Assembly: GCA_003649565.1 (NCBI GenBank)
Contig: QMSF01000074.1
Coordinates: 1-5,593 of the forward strand
Length of the DNA: 5,593 nucleotides
Source: Thermoprotei archaeon
Lineage (GTDB): Archaea; Thermoproteota; Methanomethylicia; Nezhaarchaeales; WYZ-LMO8
Direction of reading: 5' to 3'
Position numbers and translations under genes: made by a program. This document shows positions 5,077 to 5,593 of the stretch, one piece after another (the first letter of the stretch is position 1; every line of letters starts with the position of its first letter). The notes beneath the pieces were generated by a model, which did not search any database, was not told the DNA's origin, and saw nothing but the letters and a program-made list of their open reading frames with translations.

Positions 5077-5593
5077 ATGTTGGTGGCTGAGCATTCTTTA
5101 AGCGTAGATGTAAAGATGGGAAGAAAAACTCATATTGTTGACTGTAGGAGGACTATGGCTCTTAAGACTGGAGGAGGATTGGCACAAAGTGGTACTTTAG
5201 CTCAAGCCATGAAACCTGATGTTATAGTAGTTGCTATGTCCCCTAGCAGAAGGCATGTTACTAAGCCTGTTTGCGAAATAACCTACGCTCTTAGGGCAGC
5301 TGGCATTGAAGTAAGCGTTATAGTGCTTAATAGAGGAGGAGGAAGTGCGCCTGATTCACCCTCGGCAGGTGCACCTGGAGCCAATGTATGTTTTATTGAA
5401 GAGGAGGAGGCCTTAAGCATAAATAAGCATAAGGTTGCTGTTTTGCATTTGGGCAGCATAAAGGAGCACGTGATATACAAAGCCAGGTTTTTCTTGAAGT
5501 TCATAGCTTTGCCAACAGTAATAGTATGTCAAACACCTGTCGACTTCGAGGATTTTGCCAAAATCGGGGTTAGAACTCGAGTGGTTCGCCCAC
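5077..5593 (+). CDS. mcrC: MCR activation component McrC, C-terminus cut by window edge
   Basis: McrC (methyl-coenzyme M reductase operon protein C) is not a subunit of the mature enzyme. It is part of the ATP-dependent complex that reduces F430 nickel to the active Ni(I) state, in which iron-sulfur clusters resembling the nitrogenase L-cluster have been reported. The 172 visible codons show the family signatures: RKTHIVDCRRTMALKTGGGL (about 16-35), VAMSPSRRHVTKPVCEITYA (about 52-71), HLGSIKEHVIYKARFFLKF, and PTVIVCQTPVDFEDFAKIGV (about 146-165). Cysteines C23, C66 and C151 lie within these blocks and are candidate cluster ligands. The usual length is about 200, so roughly 25-30 residues are missing. 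ATG 5077 has an SD site 4 bases upstream. ATG 5116, just before GRKTHIVDC, would give the more typical N-terminus and cannot be excluded. The gene diverges from mmp3 across 96 bases. Confidence 0.95.
   Translation, partial: MLVAEHSLSVDVKMGRKTHIVDCRRTMALKTGGGLAQSGTLAQAMKPDVIVVAMSPSRRHVTKPVCEITYALRAAGIEVSVIVLNRGGGSAPDSPSAGAPGANVCFIEEEEALSINKHKVAVLHLGSIKEHVIYKARFFLKFIALPTVIVCQTPVDFEDFAKIGVRTRVVRP

Noticed and set aside
4981..5094. 38-residue N-terminal extension of mmp3 starting at ATG 5094
   Set aside because: It would overlap the mcrC start, lie upstream of the strong TATA box, and precede the normal family N-terminus. ATG 4980 fits all three better.
5283..5504. Minus-strand open frame of 73 codons inside mcrC
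   Set aside because: It is antisense to strongly conserved McrC sequence.
1..5593. CRISPR arrays, tRNA or rRNA genes, insertion sequences
   Set aside because: No regularly spaced repeats, cloverleaf sequences, transposase reading frames or terminal inverted repeats were seen. Coding covers nearly the whole window.

Overview
This window is part of a methyl-coenzyme M reductase (MCR) locus from an anaerobic methane- or alkane-metabolising archaeon. Its ends carry two recognisable MCR genes, both cut by the window edge: mcrB (beta subunit, minus strand, left) and mcrC (activation component, plus strand, right). Between them are the methanogenesis marker genes mmp3, mmp6 and mmp17, an ArsR-type winged-helix regulator, and an AIM24/TIGR00266-family protein. 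Several starts are preceded by archaeal TATA-like boxes placed for leaderless or very short-leader mRNAs. Others have GGTG- or GGAGG-type Shine-Dalgarno (SD) sites. Frequent AGA/AGG arginine codons and moderate GC suggest a thermophile. The unlinked mcrB/mcrC arrangement suggests a lineage outside the classical methanogens with mcrBDCGA operons, possibly an MCR-bearing Thermoproteota group. That placement is inference and needs an McrB or McrC tree.

Layout, left to right: 1-1082 minus, mcrB (first 360 codons; the C-terminus with the active-site loop lies outside). 1083-1171, intergenic with a probable mcrB promoter. 1172-1846 minus, AIM24-family gene. 1847-1929, short divergent promoter region. 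1930-2472 plus, winged-helix regulator, whose stop overlaps tail-to-tail with the stop of mmp17. 2469-4980 minus, a tight mmp3-mmp6-mmp17 operon. 4981-5076, divergent promoter region. 5077-5593 plus, mcrC (first 172 codons). No gene-free stretch exceeds 100 bases. I see no tRNA, rRNA, CRISPR array, insertion sequence or transfer signature.

Functionally, McrB is a structural subunit of the enzyme that makes (or activates) methane. McrC, Mmp3 and Mmp17 are known as parts of the ATP-dependent complex that reductively activates the nickel cofactor F430 of MCR. Mmp6 is a conserved companion of unknown function. The regulator sits between the activation genes and the mcrB side and has four cysteines, so it is a plausible but untested controller of this locus. 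The AIM24-family gene next to mcrB is the least expected member.
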